From NCBI GenBank assembly GCA_964499285.1, contig CAZCLA010000006.1, positions 45,861 to 109,860 of the forward strand: a stretch of DNA of 64,000 nucleotides. Reading direction: 5' to 3'. The position numbers and the translations under genes were made by a program. The notes under the pieces were generated by a model that was not told the DNA's origin, searched no databases, and saw only the letters and a list, made by a program, of their open reading frames with translations. Source of the stretch: JAGFIY01 sp964499285. Lineage in GTDB: Bacteria > Bacteroidota > Ignavibacteria > Ignavibacteriales > Melioribacteraceae. Shown here piece after piece: positions 1 through 9,168 of the stretch (position 1 is its first letter; each line of letters starts with the position of its first letter).

Positions 1-1
1 A

Positions 2-379
2 GCACGCAAGTGGGTTTCTTCACAGCGATATAAAGATATTAAAACTTGCTATGAGGAACTTAGAGCAAAAGGGTTCAAAATTTACGCTAGTCTTTTGGAT
101 GAAAGGGCAAAAAATTTGTATGATATCGATTTCACGGAGAAATCGGCAGTTGTACTCGGCAATGAAAGCAGAGGAGTTTCCGAATATGCCGCTGATCTTG
201 CCGATGAAACATTTTATATTCCTATGTACGGAATGATCCAGAGCTTAAATGTTTCCGTTGCAAATGCAGTAACGCTTTACGAAGCACTTAGACAGAGAGC
301 GGCTAAAGGTTTTTACGATGATTGTGAAATTGACGAAATCGAATTGCAGACAATGATTGACGAATGGTGCAGTAAATGA
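2..379 (+). CDS. SpoU/TrmH-family RNA 2'-O-methyltransferase, C-terminal part
   Basis: The gene is cut by the window edge; 125 codons remain. The visible part is the SPOUT methyltransferase fold. SpoU motif 2 reads VLGNESRGVS and motif 3 reads IQSLNVSVANAVTLYE; together these build the trefoil-knot SAM pocket. Enzymes of this family methylate a ribose 2'-OH in tRNA or rRNA. The tail after motif 3 is short and acidic, ending EWCSK. The substrate, for example tRNA Gm18 or 23S rRNA, cannot be decided because the N-terminal recognition region lies outside the window. Its TGA stop overlaps the ATG of aroA (ATGA at 376), so the two genes are probably translationally coupled. Confidence 0.88.
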   Translation, partial: ARKWVSSQRYKDIKTCYEELRAKGFKIYASLLDERAKNLYDIDFTEKSAVVLGNESRGVSEYAADLADETFYIPMYGMIQSLNVSVANAVTLYEALRQRAAKGFYDDCEIDEIELQTMIDEWCSK

Positions 380-1659
380 TTCAAAGATTTAATAAAGTTA
401 AAAAGATTATTGGCGGATTAAAACTGGCTGGCGATAAATCGATTTCGCACAGAGCGGTGATGTTTGCTTCACTGGCTGATGGATATTCAGAAATCAGAAA
501 TTGCCTCCTCTCGGAAGATGTTATTTCTACAATCAATGTGTTAAGAAAACTAGGTTGTAATATCGAAGTAATGGATCAAACACTTAGAATTTTGGGAAAA
601 GGATTTTTAGGATTAGAAAAACCAGTTGATTCATTGTACATGGGAAATTCCGGCACTACAGCTCGTTTGATGAGCGGTATTTTAGCAGCTCAAAAATTTG
701 AATCACTTCTCACCGGAGACGATTCTCTTTCGAAAAGACCGATGAACCGGATAATCGAACCACTTAAATTGATGGGAGCAGACATCACTGGAAGCAGAGA
801 AAGAACACTTCCGCTGCTTATTCGACAATCTGAAAAATTAAATGCTATTCAATACCAAATGCCCGTTGCGAGTGCACAGGTAAAAAGTTCGGTTTTGCTA
901 TTAGGACTTCATCTAGATGATACAACTGAAGTTATCGAAACGATACCGACACGAAATCACACTGAAAACATGTTAGATTTAGAAGTTGTTAATCTTGATC
1001 AAAAAAAAGTGATTCGTGTTTCCAAAAGAAATTATCCCAAACCGTTTATCTTAGATGTGCCTTCCGATATTTCAACCGCAGCTTTTTTTATTGTACTTGG
1101 TCTTTTATCCGAAGACAGCGAGATTACACTTTACAATGTTCTGCTTAATGAAACGCGAACAGGTATTCTTCAAATCTTAAAGGAGATGGGAGGAGACATA
1201 TCTCTTTGCAACATTGAAAAATTGCATGGAGAAAAAAGAGGAGATTTAATAATCAGGTCAAGTAACTTGAAAAACATAAAAATTGACAAAAAAATAATTC
1301 CTAACATTATTGATGAAATACCAATCCTAGCAGCCGCCGGATTATTTGCCGATGGAGAATTCGAAATAAAAAATGCTGAAGAACTTAGATATAAAGAATC
1401 GGATAGAATCAAAAGCATTTGTGCAAATCTTAGGAATAACGGTATTAGGGTAACGGAATTTGAAGATGGTTTCAAGATTGAAGAAAGCAAAATTCCTTCC
1501 ACTGGAATATTTGAAAGTTTCGGCGATCACAGAATTGCTATGACTTTTTCAATAATCTCAATGCTGTTAAAAGACGGCGGAGAGATCAACGGCTTCGAGT
1601 GCTGCGCCGTATCAAATCCTCATTTTGTGGAACAAATAAATACAATAGTCGAATTTTAA
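376..1659 (+). CDS. aroA: 3-phosphoshikimate 1-carboxyvinyltransferase (EPSP synthase)
   Basis: EPSP synthase transfers enolpyruvate from PEP to shikimate-3-phosphate, the sixth step of the shikimate pathway to chorismate. The 427-residue length is normal. Visible motifs are LAGDKSISHRA near residue 17 (substrate-binding Lys, Ser and Arg), GNSGTTARL near residue 91 (PEP-binding loop), SKRPMNRI, the DEIP segment with the catalytic Asp, ELRYKESDRI and FGDHRIAM near the C terminus. It overlaps the upstream methyltransferase gene by four bases. Its TAA at 1657-1659 directly abuts the stop codon of the convergent bshC gene, leaving no room for a separate terminator. No other aromatic-pathway gene is adjacent. 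Confidence 0.96.
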   Translation: MIQRFNKVKKIIGGLKLAGDKSISHRAVMFASLADGYSEIRNCLLSEDVISTINVLRKLGCNIEVMDQTLRILGKGFLGLEKPVDSLYMGNSGTTARLMSGILAAQKFESLLTGDDSLSKRPMNRIIEPLKLMGADITGSRERTLPLLIRQSEKLNAIQYQMPVASAQVKSSVLLLGLHLDDTTEVIETIPTRNHTENMLDLEVVNLDQKKVIRVSKRNYPKPFILDVPSDISTAAFFIVLGLLSEDSEITLYNVLLNETRTGILQILKEMGGDISLCNIEKLHGEKRGDLIIRSSNLKNIKIDKKIIPNIIDEIPILAAAGLFADGEFEIKNAEELRYKESDRIKSICANLRNNGIRVTEFEDGFKIEESKIPSTGIFESFGDHRIAMTFSIISMLLKDGGEINGFECCAVSNPHFVEQINTIVEF

Positions 1660-3285
1660 CTACAACTCAATTATCTGATGTTCAAATTTATTTATTGTGA
1701 TTTGATTGTAAACCCATTTCACAAAATCCAATCCGTATTTATTTGTGAAATAAACAAAATTGAACTCTCTTTCTTGAAGCTTCTCGTTTGGGTAAATTAT
1801 TGACCTTACACTATTCAACTGATTCAAAAGTGTATCGTATTTTCTTTCGCGCGCTTTTGAAATTTTATCCTCAAGAAGATCAAGTGTATGCATTATTTTT
1901 TGTAATGACTTTTCAACAGAATCTTTTAGTGTTGGATCTATCTCTATTATATTAGTCTGAGCAGATTCAACCTTTCCTGAAACTTCATCCTTCAATTCAG
2001 CAATAAAATGCTCAATGTTGAAGTCTGCATTTTTGTTCACCAACATGGAAGTCAAAGATTTTTGTTCCCAATACAATTGCTCTATATTCAAACCAAGCTT
2101 TTCCAATTTTTTATTTACATTACTTTCCAAGATTGTTGCAGATGAACGTGGGTAAATAATGGGTGCTTCAACATCAAAAAAATTGTATAACGGAAGCGCT
2201 TGAGCAAAGTAGCATATTTCTGATGGACCAGCAACGTAACATCCTGTCGAGAAAAGATAATCTTGGCAAATCGGTCTTAACAGAACATTTGGACTAAAAA
2301 GTTCCGGTTCATTTTCAATGTTATCTAATAACTCTCGTTTTGTGATGTGTTTTCGTTTGTCTTTTAATCGAAATTCCTCTTCACCCGCGGGTTCGATCAA
2401 ATGACGATTACCGTTTTCAAGCATAAACAAATTAATCGGTTTCACTTTAACCTGTGCATGATAAACATCGTCAAGTTCAGCGCTAAGCTCAACTGATTTC
2501 TGAGCGTGATGTTTGTAATTAATAATCTCGTTTCTGAATATTGGTTTTAGAATTTCTTTAACAGCTTTTTCAGTCGGATTAAAAATTACCAATCCAAACT
2601 CATCAAAGAAGTGGAAAAACAGTTTTCTGAAAGATGAACTTATTGTTTCTTTTTCTTCATAACAGCGCGAAATGATTTTAAAAAGTTCATCTGTAAATTC
2701 TGTTTCAAGTATATTTTCTCTCAGCTTTCCTTTAATAATTTCAATTTCATCTTCGAGTTTTATATCTGCCGTGCTTGGACTGTTTCCTTCATTATCACTT
2801 TCTTCATAACCGAATTCTCTTAAAGTGTTGGTCTTATCCGGCAGTTTAATTGAGGAAATTTCCTTGAAATCATGATCATCTCCCTCCATCCAGAAAACCG
2901 GCACAAAATTATATTCATCAAATTTTTCTTTCAGTGAATTTGCAAGTTTTATAACTGTTAGAGTTTTATAGAAGGTGTAAAGAGGACCTCCTAAAATTCC
3001 CAATTGCTGTCCCGTTACGATCGCAATTGTTTTAGGATGTGCAAGCAACTCGATATTGTGATGGGTTAGTTTTCCAATTTTGTAGCTGGTATATTGCTCC
3101 TTTATTATTTCGCTTAATAACTTTCGATGTGGTTTAGTGATTGAAGTTATTTTTATAAAATGACCTAAATAATCATCAAAGTTCCTAAAATTTTTATCAT
3201 AGAATTTTTTAACATTGTCAAACTCATAAATATAGTCCAAAAATAAATTTTGCTGTCCCGGAAGATCCGAATAATTTATATACAT
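1660..3285 (-). CDS. bshC: bacillithiol biosynthesis cysteine-adding enzyme BshC
   Basis: BshC adds cysteine to glucosaminyl-malate to give bacillithiol, the low-molecular-weight thiol of Firmicutes and many Bacteroidota. The N-terminal Rossmann-like part carries the family signature VTGQQLGILGGPLYTFYKT around residues 90-108; the C-terminal third is charged and helical, as expected for the BshC coiled coil. I chose the ATG at 3283-3285 because GAGGAG lies just upstream on the minus strand and the protein is then 541 residues, close to the usual family length; the longer frame to 3348 would add 21 unlikely residues. bshA and bshB are not in this window. It ends back-to-back with aroA. Confidence 0.92.
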   Translation of the reverse strand: MYINYSDLPGQQNLFLDYIYEFDNVKKFYDKNFRNFDDYLGHFIKITSITKPHRKLLSEIIKEQYTSYKIGKLTHHNIELLAHPKTIAIVTGQQLGILGGPLYTFYKTLTVIKLANSLKEKFDEYNFVPVFWMEGDDHDFKEISSIKLPDKTNTLREFGYEESDNEGNSPSTADIKLEDEIEIIKGKLRENILETEFTDELFKIISRCYEEKETISSSFRKLFFHFFDEFGLVIFNPTEKAVKEILKPIFRNEIINYKHHAQKSVELSAELDDVYHAQVKVKPINLFMLENGNRHLIEPAGEEEFRLKDKRKHITKRELLDNIENEPELFSPNVLLRPICQDYLFSTGCYVAGPSEICYFAQALPLYNFFDVEAPIIYPRSSATILESNVNKKLEKLGLNIEQLYWEQKSLTSMLVNKNADFNIEHFIAELKDEVSGKVESAQTNIIEIDPTLKDSVEKSLQKIMHTLDLLEDKISKARERKYDTLLNQLNSVRSIIYPNEKLQEREFNFVYFTNKYGLDFVKWVYNQITINKFEHQIIEL

Positions 3286-3408
3286 TTTCTCCTCTTTTAT
3301 TAACAAACAAAAATAATAATAAGCATGATGGTATTGAAATTTGATCATACATTACAGAATGTCGAAAAAAAAGAGTATTTTGAGCATCAATTTTAAAATA
3401 CAATCAAC

Positions 3409-4275
3409 TTGATATACAGAATATTCTTTTTCTTAATTATTGCTGTAACTGTTTCGGCGCAAACAGATAAAACGAACAAGTTTGAAATCTTGCCGGACGG
3501 ATTACATTTTCTTCCATTAAAAGCATACTTTCAGGAAGCAAGAATCGGTGTTTTATATTATCCAGATAACGGTAATTTAAAAGTTGATGTAGGTAATAAC
3601 ATCGATATTATTTATTTCAGTCTTTTCGGCGAAAGGAACCGATTTACCATAGGGATTGAATTCATGGCTTATGCCTGGTCGAGCAGTTTTCAAGGAAACC
3701 GTCTGCAAATTGATGCGGTAGACGGATTTTTCGGAGGCAACCTTTCTTACTCTTATAATTTTGATAACAGCCGCTTCATTTCACGTTTTAGATTTATCCA
3801 CAACAGCGCACATCTTGTTGACGGCAGATATGATAAGGAAAAAGATGAGTGGATTGAAAACTACAAACCTATTCCTTATACACGAGATTTTGCAGAATTA
3901 ACGGTTGGGCATCAATTTTATCCTTCATTTGGTTCAGTGAGATTTTACGGAGCAGTCACTTACTCTACTTTGGTTAGGCCGGATGAACTTCAAAGAGCAG
4001 GCGCATTCACTGGTTTAGAAATATCGTTTAAAGATATCGTAGGGAAAATTTTTGAGAAAGATTCAAACATTTTTCTTGCCATGCAGTTCTCTGCTTTTGG
4101 GAACCCAAATCATACGATGGACACTCACCTGATGTCTGGAATAAAAATAGGTGATTGGGATTCGAAAGGCGTTGTATTTTATCTTTCCTACTATAAAGGT
4201 CATCATGTTTTCAGCGAATTCTATACGCAGTTTCAAGAGAAGTTTGGGATTGGATTCTTAGTCGATTTTATTTGA
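3409..4275 (+). CDS. outer-membrane-type protein resembling DUF1207, copy 1
   Basis: The 288-residue protein begins at a TTG. Residues 1-17 look like a signal peptide ending VSA/Q. The rest is rich in alternating polar and aromatic residues typical of a beta-barrel and ends in a hydrophobic/aromatic strand. It resembles DUF1207 proteins, though I recall that family only from pattern. It is clearly paralogous to the protein at 9169-10002. Shared blocks are DVGNNIDI versus DIGNSIDI, IDAVDGFFGGN versus VDAVDYLFGLN, RFRFIHNSAHLVDGRYD versus RFRLSHISAHFVDGHFD, and the GIK-G---KG end strands. The two copies bracket a glycan gene cluster, which suggests an envelope role. The exact function is unknown. 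Confidence 0.75.
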   Translation: MIYRIFFFLIIAVTVSAQTDKTNKFEILPDGLHFLPLKAYFQEARIGVLYYPDNGNLKVDVGNNIDIIYFSLFGERNRFTIGIEFMAYAWSSSFQGNRLQIDAVDGFFGGNLSYSYNFDNSRFISRFRFIHNSAHLVDGRYDKEKDEWIENYKPIPYTRDFAELTVGHQFYPSFGSVRFYGAVTYSTLVRPDELQRAGAFTGLEISFKDIVGKIFEKDSNIFLAMQFSAFGNPNHTMDTHLMSGIKIGDWDSKGVVFYLSYYKGHHVFSEFYTQFQEKFGIGFLVDFI

Positions 4276-4312
4276 GTCAAAATTTTTTCGATTATTTGTT
4301 CTTCAGAAAGAG

Positions 4313-4341
4313 TTGACATTCCGGGAATACTTATATTTAAT
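4313..4341 (+). promoter_or_regulatory. sigma70-like promoter of the glycan cluster
   Basis: A perfect -35 box TTGACA at 4313-4318 is followed after exactly 17 bases by TTTAAT at 4336-4341, five of six matches to the -10 consensus. Transcription would start near 4348, leaving a leader of about 14 bases before the ATG at 4362. The site lies in the 86-base gap after the first DUF1207-like gene. It suggests that the five-gene cluster starting at 4362 has its own promoter. Confidence 0.5.
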
Positions 4342-4361
4342 TCTTAATTTTCGATCTATAA

Positions 4362-5330
4362 ATGCATGAGAACAATATAAATAATGCTGCTTATCCCAAA
4401 TCTAAAAAGCTGTGGCTTACCGCATTTAAAATCACTATCTCAATCCTATTTATAATCTTCTTAATTAAATATGTCGATTATGAAAAAGCCTTATCGCTTC
4501 TTACCAGAGCAAACATCTTATTTGTTCTCATTGCCATCAGTCTGATGGCACCAAATATTTTTTATCAGTTTAAGAAATGGGAATTGTTGGTAAACAATTT
4601 ATTAGAGGAAAAAAACAAGAAGAAAATTTTAATTTCATTGTTTCATGGGTTCGCTGCAGGCATTACGACACCTGTTAGGTCAGGAGAATATTTTGGACGA
4701 GCTGTTATATTCAAGGAAAAAACAATAAGCCAAATTGTAATAGCGACAGCTATCGAAAAATTTATGATGATGATTCTTGTAATTTTTATCGGCTCAATTA
4801 CTTCGTTGTTATACTTGATAAAGATCGGTACAGCCTCCCACATCATAATTATTTTTGCTGCACTGTTGCTTCTGCTTTTTTTAATCTTTTTTCTCATTTT
4901 AAATTCATCTGGATCGTGGCGGAAGATTATCCCTAAGAGCGCGAGAAAATTTAAGTTCGTTGAAAAAATTATTGAGAAACTTCGATTTCTTAACAATGTG
5001 GATAGGCAATTGATTAAAAAGTTAGGAATCTTTACCATGGCGGCATATTCAGTATATATTTTTCAGTTCGGACTTCTTCTGATTGCGTTTTCAAGTGAAG
5101 GAAATCTGATAAATGCAGTTTGGTGTGGTTCATTAGTTATGTTTGCCAAAACTATTATTCCGGCAATTGGTTTTGGGGATTTGGGGATAAGAGAAGGTGC
5201 CGCAGTTCTTCTTTCCCCGGCTCTTGGTTTTACTGAAGCAGCTGCATTGAATGCTGCACTAGGATTGTTTTTTATAAATCTATTTTTTCCTTCAGTTATC
5301 GGATTTATTTTATCATTTAGAAAATATTAA
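4362..5330 (+). CDS. flippase-like membrane protein (LPG_synthase_TM / UPF0104 type)
   Basis: A 322-residue polytopic membrane protein with about eight hydrophobic segments. Its C-terminal half carries the family hallmark GFGDLGIREGAAVLL around residues 273-287. Members of this superfamily include the transmembrane part of MprF, which flips lysyl-phosphatidylglycerol, and many uncharacterised proteins beside glycosyltransferases. Here it starts a tight run with GT2, polysaccharide deacetylase, GT2 and radical SAM genes, only one base before the next start. I infer that it moves a glycolipid across the inner membrane or helps position the glycosyltransferases. The substrate cannot be read from the sequence. 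Confidence 0.82.
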   Translation: MHENNINNAAYPKSKKLWLTAFKITISILFIIFLIKYVDYEKALSLLTRANILFVLIAISLMAPNIFYQFKKWELLVNNLLEEKNKKKILISLFHGFAAGITTPVRSGEYFGRAVIFKEKTISQIVIATAIEKFMMMILVIFIGSITSLLYLIKIGTASHIIIIFAALLLLLFLIFFLILNSSGSWRKIIPKSARKFKFVEKIIEKLRFLNNVDRQLIKKLGIFTMAAYSVYIFQFGLLLIAFSSEGNLINAVWCGSLVMFAKTIIPAIGFGDLGIREGAAVLLSPALGFTEAAALNAALGLFFINLFFPSVIGFILSFRKY

Positions 5331-5331
5331 C

Positions 5332-6468
5332 TTGATAATAATTTCAACCATATTTGTTTTACTGAGTATCTATTACTTCTATTTTTTAGTTTCCATTCAT
5401 TTCGGAATATTGAGAATCAGAAAGCATAAAACAAAAAATGCAAAAGAATTTTCGATCTCAATTATAGTACCTTTTCGAAATGAAAGAGAAAACCTGAAAA
5501 GAAACATTGAGTCTATTCTTGATCAAAATTATCCAAGCGAAAAATATGAAGTAATTTTTGTTGATGATAATTCAACGGACGGCAGTTCCGAGATTGTTGA
5601 AGAATTTACGAAATCAAGTAACATTAAAATAACTCTTGCTAAAATTGAAAATGAAAATTCAGCTCGCGGGCATAAAAAGGCAGCAATCGCAAAAGGAATC
5701 GAACAAAGCAAAAACGAAATAATCGTTACGACCGATGCCGACTGTTTTTTCGGTCCCACATGGTTAAAAAGTATGGTGCAAAACTTCGATGAAGATACTG
5801 GGTTAGTTTCTGGTCCGGTCGAGTACAAAAGTGACGGATCATTATTTAGTTCGCTTCAAAAGCTTGAATTTTCCGGACTGATTCTTTCAGGAGCCGGATT
5901 GATTGGAATAAATAAACCGATAATATGCAACGGTGCAAATTTAGCTTTTCGAAAAAAAGTTTTTTATGAAGTTGGTGGATACGATTCGCACATGGAGTTT
6001 TCATCCGGAGACGATGAATTTTTAATGCAAAAGATAGCTTATACTACAAAATGGAAAATAGGATTTGCATTTTCAAAAGCAGCATTGACTTTTACTATTC
6101 CAAGTGAAAATATAGAAAATTTTTTTCAACAGCGAAGAAGGTGGGCAAGCAAAGGTCTGTATTATCTTAACAGCAAAATTAAACTTAAGCTTATGTTGAT
6201 TTTCATGTTTTATCTATCGTTAATAATTTTCCCAATTGTATCTTTTCTTCATTTGTCAGCTTATTCACTTTTATTTTTGTTAATATTCTTGGCAAAAATT
6301 CTTCTAGAGTATAAAATCTTACTTACGGGAAAACACTATCTGTTTTCAGAACTAAAGTTTGTTTATTATCTTCCCGCACAATTTCTACAGCCGATATACT
6401 TAATTTTATCTTCCATTGCAGGTTTATTTGGAAGGTTTAATTGGAAAGGAAGGAATCTTGTTAGATAG
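5332..6468 (+). CDS. membrane-anchored family 2 glycosyltransferase, copy 1
   Basis: 378 residues from a TTG start. One N-terminal membrane segment (residues 1-25) precedes a GT-A domain and three or four C-terminal membrane segments. Catalytic marks of processive GT2 enzymes are visible: FVDDNSTDGS (nucleotide-binding Asp), TTDADC (DxD metal site), GDDEFL (catalytic acid region) and QQRRRW (QxxRW acceptor motif). It is paralogous to the GT2 at 7090-8181, for example in DDNSTDGSSEIVEEF versus DDDSTDRTNEIVKEF. It probably adds hexose units to a lipid-linked acceptor at the inner membrane. Its 3' end overlaps the start of the deacetylase gene, indicating one transcript. Confidence 0.9.
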   Translation: MIIISTIFVLLSIYYFYFLVSIHFGILRIRKHKTKNAKEFSISIIVPFRNERENLKRNIESILDQNYPSEKYEVIFVDDNSTDGSSEIVEEFTKSSNIKITLAKIENENSARGHKKAAIAKGIEQSKNEIIVTTDADCFFGPTWLKSMVQNFDEDTGLVSGPVEYKSDGSLFSSLQKLEFSGLILSGAGLIGINKPIICNGANLAFRKKVFYEVGGYDSHMEFSSGDDEFLMQKIAYTTKWKIGFAFSKAALTFTIPSENIENFFQQRRRWASKGLYYLNSKIKLKLMLIFMFYLSLIIFPIVSFLHLSAYSLLFLLIFLAKILLEYKILLTGKHYLFSELKFVYYLPAQFLQPIYLILSSIAGLFGRFNWKGRNLVR

Positions 6469-7102
6469 ATTAAGATTATATACACCTCCAAGTATTGTGA
6501 AAAAACTATTCCCGGAATTTGTTTGGGACTGTGAGAATGAAAAGATTCTATTCACATTTGATGATGGTCCAAATCCCGAAACTACATCTAAAATTTTAAG
6601 AACTTTAGCAGATAAGAAAATTAAAGCAGTATTTTTTCTCGTGGGTCAAAATATTGAACGATATAGATCGCTTGTTTCTGAAATTATTTTAGAAGGTCAT
6701 GTAATTGCAAATCATACCTATTCGCATTATGATGTGTGGGGATTGAACAGAAAAAAGATTAACTATGAGATAAATAAGTGCTCACGATTGATCGAAGAAG
6801 TTCAAGAAAAACCAACTAGATTATTTAGGCCTCCGCACAATCGATTCGACTTATGGACTGCTTCTGCATCAAATAAGAACAACTTAAAATGTGTCATCTG
6901 GTCGCTTCTAACTTACGATTACAAAAATGATTTAAATATTGTTAAATTTGCCGGTGAAAGATATCTCAAAAAAAATTCTATAGTTGTGCTTCACGATAGC
7001 ATCAAATCAAAAGATATAATTGTTGATTCAATAAATTTTCTTGTGGATCAAATTGAGAACAACGGATATCAAATAGGAAAACCATCTGAATGTTTGAACT
7101 AA
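6458..7102 (+). CDS. polysaccharide deacetylase (NodB homology, CE4)
   Basis: A NodB-fold metal-dependent deacetylase of 214 residues. All five CE4 motifs are present: TFDDGPN (motif 1, catalytic Asp and metal Asp), HTYSHYD (motif 2, HxxxH metal ligands), RLFRPPHNR (motif 3), IWSLLTYDY (motif 4) and VVLHDS (motif 5, LxH). I chose the TTG at 6458 because AAGGAAGG lies directly upstream and it overlaps the preceding stop by only a few codons; an in-frame TTG at 6416 would overlap more. No signal peptide is evident, so it may act on a cytoplasmic or membrane-bound sugar intermediate made by the neighbouring GT2 enzymes. Confidence 0.9.
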   Translation: MLDRLRLYTPPSIVKKLFPEFVWDCENEKILFTFDDGPNPETTSKILRTLADKKIKAVFFLVGQNIERYRSLVSEIILEGHVIANHTYSHYDVWGLNRKKINYEINKCSRLIEEVQEKPTRLFRPPHNRFDLWTASASNKNNLKCVIWSLLTYDYKNDLNIVKFAGERYLKKNSIVVLHDSIKSKDIIVDSINFLVDQIENNGYQIGKPSECLN

Positions 7103-8181
7103 TTTTTCTTGCAGCAGTTTCTTTGTACTTTATTCAAGTGATAGTTTTCATTATCGGTGCACAGAAAAAATTTACTAAAATAAGTGATTCAGAACTGCCA
7201 AAGATTTCTGTAATTGTAGCTGCGCGAAACGAAGAACAAAATATATCAAGCTGTATTCAATCGCTTGCTAATTTGGAATATCCTGATAATAAGATTGAGA
7301 TAATTATTGTTGATGACGATTCAACCGACAGAACAAACGAAATTGTAAAAGAATTTATCTCGGACAAACCTGAGTTTAAAATTGTTAAGCCGACACGACA
7401 GATCGGTAAAGTAAAAGGGAAAGCTCGTGCGATTGCAAACGGAATCGAAGAATCTTCCGGCGAGATCATCTTAACAACAGATGCCGACTGCATTGTTAAT
7501 CCAAAATGGGCAACAACATTAGCGTCTTATTACAAAGAAGATGTTGCTATGGTGTGTGGTTATACTGATCAATTGTCTGATAATGCATTTTACGGGATGC
7601 AAAGCATGGATTTTATTTATCTTTTAGCCGTTGCAGGCGGTGCGATGAATCTCGGCAAACCTTTAAGCTGCATCGGCAACAATATGTCTTACCGAAAATC
7701 TGTTTATTACCAAATCGGCGGATATGAAAAAATCCCATTTTCGGTTACCGAAGATTTTCAAGTCTTGATGACTATGCACAAGCTTAAAAAGTATAAAATA
7801 ATTTATCCTCTTGATGAAGGCGGACTTGTTACGAGCAAACCCTGTCCTGATCTCAAATCAATTTTCTGGCAGAAGAAAAGATGGGGAGTAGGAGGCCTGG
7901 ACAGCGATTTGGTTGGATTTGCAGTTATGGCAAGTGCATTTGTCGCTCATATTTGCATTCTTCTCACTCCTTTTTTCTATTCAATGAATGCTTTGTATTT
8001 AACCGGATTTAAATTTATGGTCGACATATTTTTCTTAATTCCTTTGCACAATAAGCTGAAATTAAAATTTAGATTAAAACATTTTCTCGCATTTGAATTA
8101 TACTTTATTATATATGTAATAGGACTGCCGTTTGTTCTTTTATTCAGTAGAAAAATAGTTTGGAAGGAAAGAGAATTTTAA
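7090..8181 (+). CDS. membrane-anchored family 2 glycosyltransferase, copy 2
   Basis: 363 residues with one N-terminal membrane helix, a GT-A domain (about residues 35-260) and two to three C-terminal helices. Catalytic motifs are VDDDSTDRT, TTDADC (DxD), TEDFQVL (acidic catalytic region) and QKKRW (QxxRW). The ATG overlaps the end of the deacetylase gene by 13 bases. It is the second member of a paralogous GT2 pair in this cluster; the pair shares gene order with the deacetylase between them. It probably extends or modifies the same lipid-linked glycan. The donor sugar and linkage are not predictable from the sequence alone. Confidence 0.9.
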   Translation: MFELIFLAAVSLYFIQVIVFIIGAQKKFTKISDSELPKISVIVAARNEEQNISSCIQSLANLEYPDNKIEIIIVDDDSTDRTNEIVKEFISDKPEFKIVKPTRQIGKVKGKARAIANGIEESSGEIILTTDADCIVNPKWATTLASYYKEDVAMVCGYTDQLSDNAFYGMQSMDFIYLLAVAGGAMNLGKPLSCIGNNMSYRKSVYYQIGGYEKIPFSVTEDFQVLMTMHKLKKYKIIYPLDEGGLVTSKPCPDLKSIFWQKKRWGVGGLDSDLVGFAVMASAFVAHICILLTPFFYSMNALYLTGFKFMVDIFFLIPLHNKLKLKFRLKHFLAFELYFIIYVIGLPFVLLFSRKIVWKEREF

Positions 8182-9158
8182 TGCTGCTGCTTTGTAATTA
8201 TTATGTCACATATAGATGTAATGCTTTCTGTGAATTCTGCCACTTTGCTGACCATTCCAAATTTAAAGAAACAGAATTTGCAAAATTAAGTGACTTTAAG
8301 CGAAACGTTGCTGAACTTAATAAATTCGGCGTTAAGTTTATTGATCTAACCGGTGGAGAACCTCTGCTACATAAAGAAATACATATGATGGCGGAATTTG
8401 CTCATAACTTGAAAATGCAGACAAGCATAACCACCAATACACTTCTATATCCGAAGTTTGCCGAAAAACTAGCCGGCAAAGTAAATTTACTTCACTTTTC
8501 ATTAGATTCACCTTATAAGGATGTGCACAACAAAATAAGAAAAGTTGAATGTTACGATCGCGTGTTTGAAAGTATCGCAATTGCAAAATCATTAGGTGAA
8601 TTTCCCGATATTCTGTTCACGGTTACGGATGAAACTTACAAAGACCTTCCGAAAATGTATGAAATTGCACTTAGGGAAAATTTAGTGCTTATAGTTAATC
8701 CGGTTTTTTCTTATTTCGGAAATCCAGGTTTATCTGTTGTTGCAATGGATTACATAGAAGAATTTATTGAAGGTAAACCAAATATATATATGAATAGTGC
8801 TTTCATTAAACTTCGTAGGAACGGAGGTAATCATATTGATAAGCCCTTGTGCAAAGCAGTCACCAGAGTAATAGTAATTTCGCCATATAATGAAATAGTT
8901 CTTCCGTGTTATCATTTCAGAAATAAAAATATTAAAATTACGAGTTCAATTTCTGAGATTAGAAAAAAGGAAGAATATAAATATTTTGAAAAGATGGAAG
9001 GGAGATTTGATTTTTGCGAAGGGTGTACAGTTAACTGTTATTTTGAACCATCGTTCGCCTTTCCCACAAACAACTATGCTTTTGCTAGCATTCCGTCAAA
9101 ACTGAAGTACAGTTATAATAAATTAATTAAACAAAAATTTCTATCCACAAAAAAATAG
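8181..9158 (+). CDS. radical SAM protein with SPASM-like C-terminal cysteines
   Basis: A radical SAM enzyme of 325 residues. The [4Fe-4S]-SAM motif CNAFCEFC (CxxxCxxC) lies near residue 14 and is followed by the GGEPLL SAM-contact motif near residue 62. A second cysteine set (LCKAVTR, LPCYHF, CEGC, NCYFEP) suggests a further Fe-S cluster of SPASM or twitch type. The start is the ATG that overlaps the upstream stop (TAATG at 8179-8183), with GGAAGGAAAGAG before it; an upstream TTG at 8160 is less likely. Its place at the end of the GT2/deacetylase run suggests a modifying step on the glycan or its lipid carrier. HpnH-like enzymes are a possible comparison, but I cannot assign a reaction. Confidence 0.85.
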   Translation: MLLLCNYYVTYRCNAFCEFCHFADHSKFKETEFAKLSDFKRNVAELNKFGVKFIDLTGGEPLLHKEIHMMAEFAHNLKMQTSITTNTLLYPKFAEKLAGKVNLLHFSLDSPYKDVHNKIRKVECYDRVFESIAIAKSLGEFPDILFTVTDETYKDLPKMYEIALRENLVLIVNPVFSYFGNPGLSVVAMDYIEEFIEGKPNIYMNSAFIKLRRNGGNHIDKPLCKAVTRVIVISPYNEIVLPCYHFRNKNIKITSSISEIRKKEEYKYFEKMEGRFDFCEGCTVNCYFEPSFAFPTNNYAFASIPSKLKYSYNKLIKQKFLSTKK

Positions 9159-9168
9159 TCCATTTCAT

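Noticed and set aside
1170..1502. Long antisense frames inside aroA and many other genes
   Set aside because: They follow the codon pattern of the true gene on the opposite strand and show no motifs, start context or conserved content.
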